From Paracoccus luteus (GTDB lineage: Bacteria; Pseudomonadota; Alphaproteobacteria; Rhodobacterales; Rhodobacteraceae), in the NCBI RefSeq assembly GCF_004522155.1, contig NZ_SDEA01000002.1, forward strand, positions 124,001 to 188,000: a stretch of 64,000 nucleotides of DNA, read 5' to 3'. Shown in pieces: positions 63,682 through 64,000 of this stretch (positions within the stretch are counted from its first letter, which is position 1; each line of letters opens with the position of its first letter). The notes below the pieces were generated by a model. It had not been told where the DNA came from. It made no database searches and saw only the letters and a list, made by a program, of their open reading frames with translations. The translations under genes and the position numbers were made by a program.

Positions 63682-63700
63682 CCTTCGCCTCAGCGAAGGA
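63682..63700 (+). promoter_or_regulatory. Hairpin enclosing the fdhE ribosome-binding site
   Basis: CCTTCGC-CTCA-GCGAAGG (63682-63699) forms a perfect 7-bp stem between fdnI and fdhE. The Shine-Dalgarno AAGGA (63696-63700), five bases before the fdhE ATG, lies in its 3' arm. This would lower fdhE translation relative to the structural genes unless the stem is opened. Confidence 0.45.
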
Positions 63701-63705
63701 TCACG

Positions 63706-64000
63706 ATGACGCAGGACATTCCGGCCCGGCCCGACATGATCGGCGGCGTTTCGACGCCGCCGTTGGCCATTCTGCCCCGGCCCGCGCGGCTGTTCGCGGC
63801 CCGCGCCGACCGTTTCGCCCATCTGGCCGACGGCTCGCGCCTTGCGCCCTATCTGCGGTTCATGGCCGATCTGACCCGCGCGCAGGCCCGGCTTGCCGAC
63901 ACGCTGCCGCCCGCGACCGCGCCCGACCCGGACCGGGTGGCGCTGGCCCGCGCCGCCCGCATGCCGCCCATCGACCGCCACGCGGTCCTGGACGACGCGG
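63706..64000 (+). CDS. fdhE: Formate dehydrogenase accessory protein FdhE, partial
   Basis: Needed for activity of respiratory formate dehydrogenases. The 98 codons seen include PPLAILPRPARLFAARADRF, AHLADGSRLAPYLRFMADLT and RAQARLADTLP, matching the N-terminal part of FdhE (P-x-L-P-x-x-x-x-F-x-x-R-A-x-R, then L-x-x-Y-L-x-F). The C-terminal zinc-binding cysteines lie past the window. The gene runs off the right edge. Confidence 0.88.
   Translation, partial: MTQDIPARPDMIGGVSTPPLAILPRPARLFAARADRFAHLADGSRLAPYLRFMADLTRAQARLADTLPPATAPDPDRVALARAARMPPIDRHAVLDDA

Overview
The window is a GC-rich (about 70%) chromosomal segment from an alphaproteobacterium, almost certainly Rhodobacteraceae and most likely Paracoccus or a close relative. 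The reasons are the flagellar gene set and its order, the TsaE-kinase fusion next to MurU, the gbcAB genes, the short hairpin-plus-GGATATTT intergenic elements, and strong bias for G/C in third codon positions. It reads as chromosome rather than plasmid or phage: housekeeping genes dominate, and no integrase, transposase, rRNA, complete tRNA or CRISPR array was seen.

Left part (1-16500). A truncated sugar transferase opens the window, followed by a universal stress protein and an nfuA-tsaB-rimI run. A divergent flagellar block follows. fliP-fliN-fliH-fliF run leftward. fliL, a DUF6468-like gene, motE, motA, a small ORF, flhA, fliR, flhB and a fliJ-like gene run rightward, nearly all with ATGA/GTGA overlaps. 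An enoyl-CoA hydratase and an AEC transporter come next, then a gene-free GC-rich repeat stretch and a small lipoprotein.

Accessory centre (16569-26485). A large secreted RTX/serralysin-type metalloprotease is followed by what I consider the most interesting locus. It has an MvdD-type ATP-grasp peptide ligase translationally coupled to a 105-residue candidate precursor peptide, that is, a probable graspetide (omega-ester/amide RiPP) pair. Upstream is a large winged-helix/TPR regulator. Divergent from the regulator are a soluble PAP2/vanadium-haloperoxidase-like enzyme, a small basic protein and a subtilisin-like protease. A promoter-preceded 31-codon membrane peptide and an agmatinase-type ureohydrolase close the region.

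Middle (27498-46640). A two-domain glycosyltransferase carries 26 consecutive alanines. It is followed by tsaE-amgK/murU (tRNA t6A plus peptidoglycan recycling), addB-addA, trxA, a capsule-type protein and hslVU. A pair of duplicated two-hairpin repeats follows hslU. Next are a methyltransferase fused to a PD-(D/E)xK-like domain with a low-GC recognition segment, a lipocalin, an RluA-type pseudouridine synthase, a LysE exporter, a GFA protein and a free-methionine-sulfoxide reductase.

Right part (46723-64000). A NarX/NarL-type two-component system meets a TAXI-type TRAP transporter tail to tail. Glycine-betaine monooxygenase gbcAB follows. EF-P and its lysyl-ligase EpmA are divergent neighbours. 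selD and a GlxA/GbdR-type regulator are also divergent. The window ends in a formate dehydrogenase-N operon (alpha, beta, gamma, fdhE). The alpha subunit contains an in-frame UGA at 59503-59505 read as selenocysteine, with a fitting hairpin directly after it; nearby selD supplies the selenium donor. The operon continues past the right edge.
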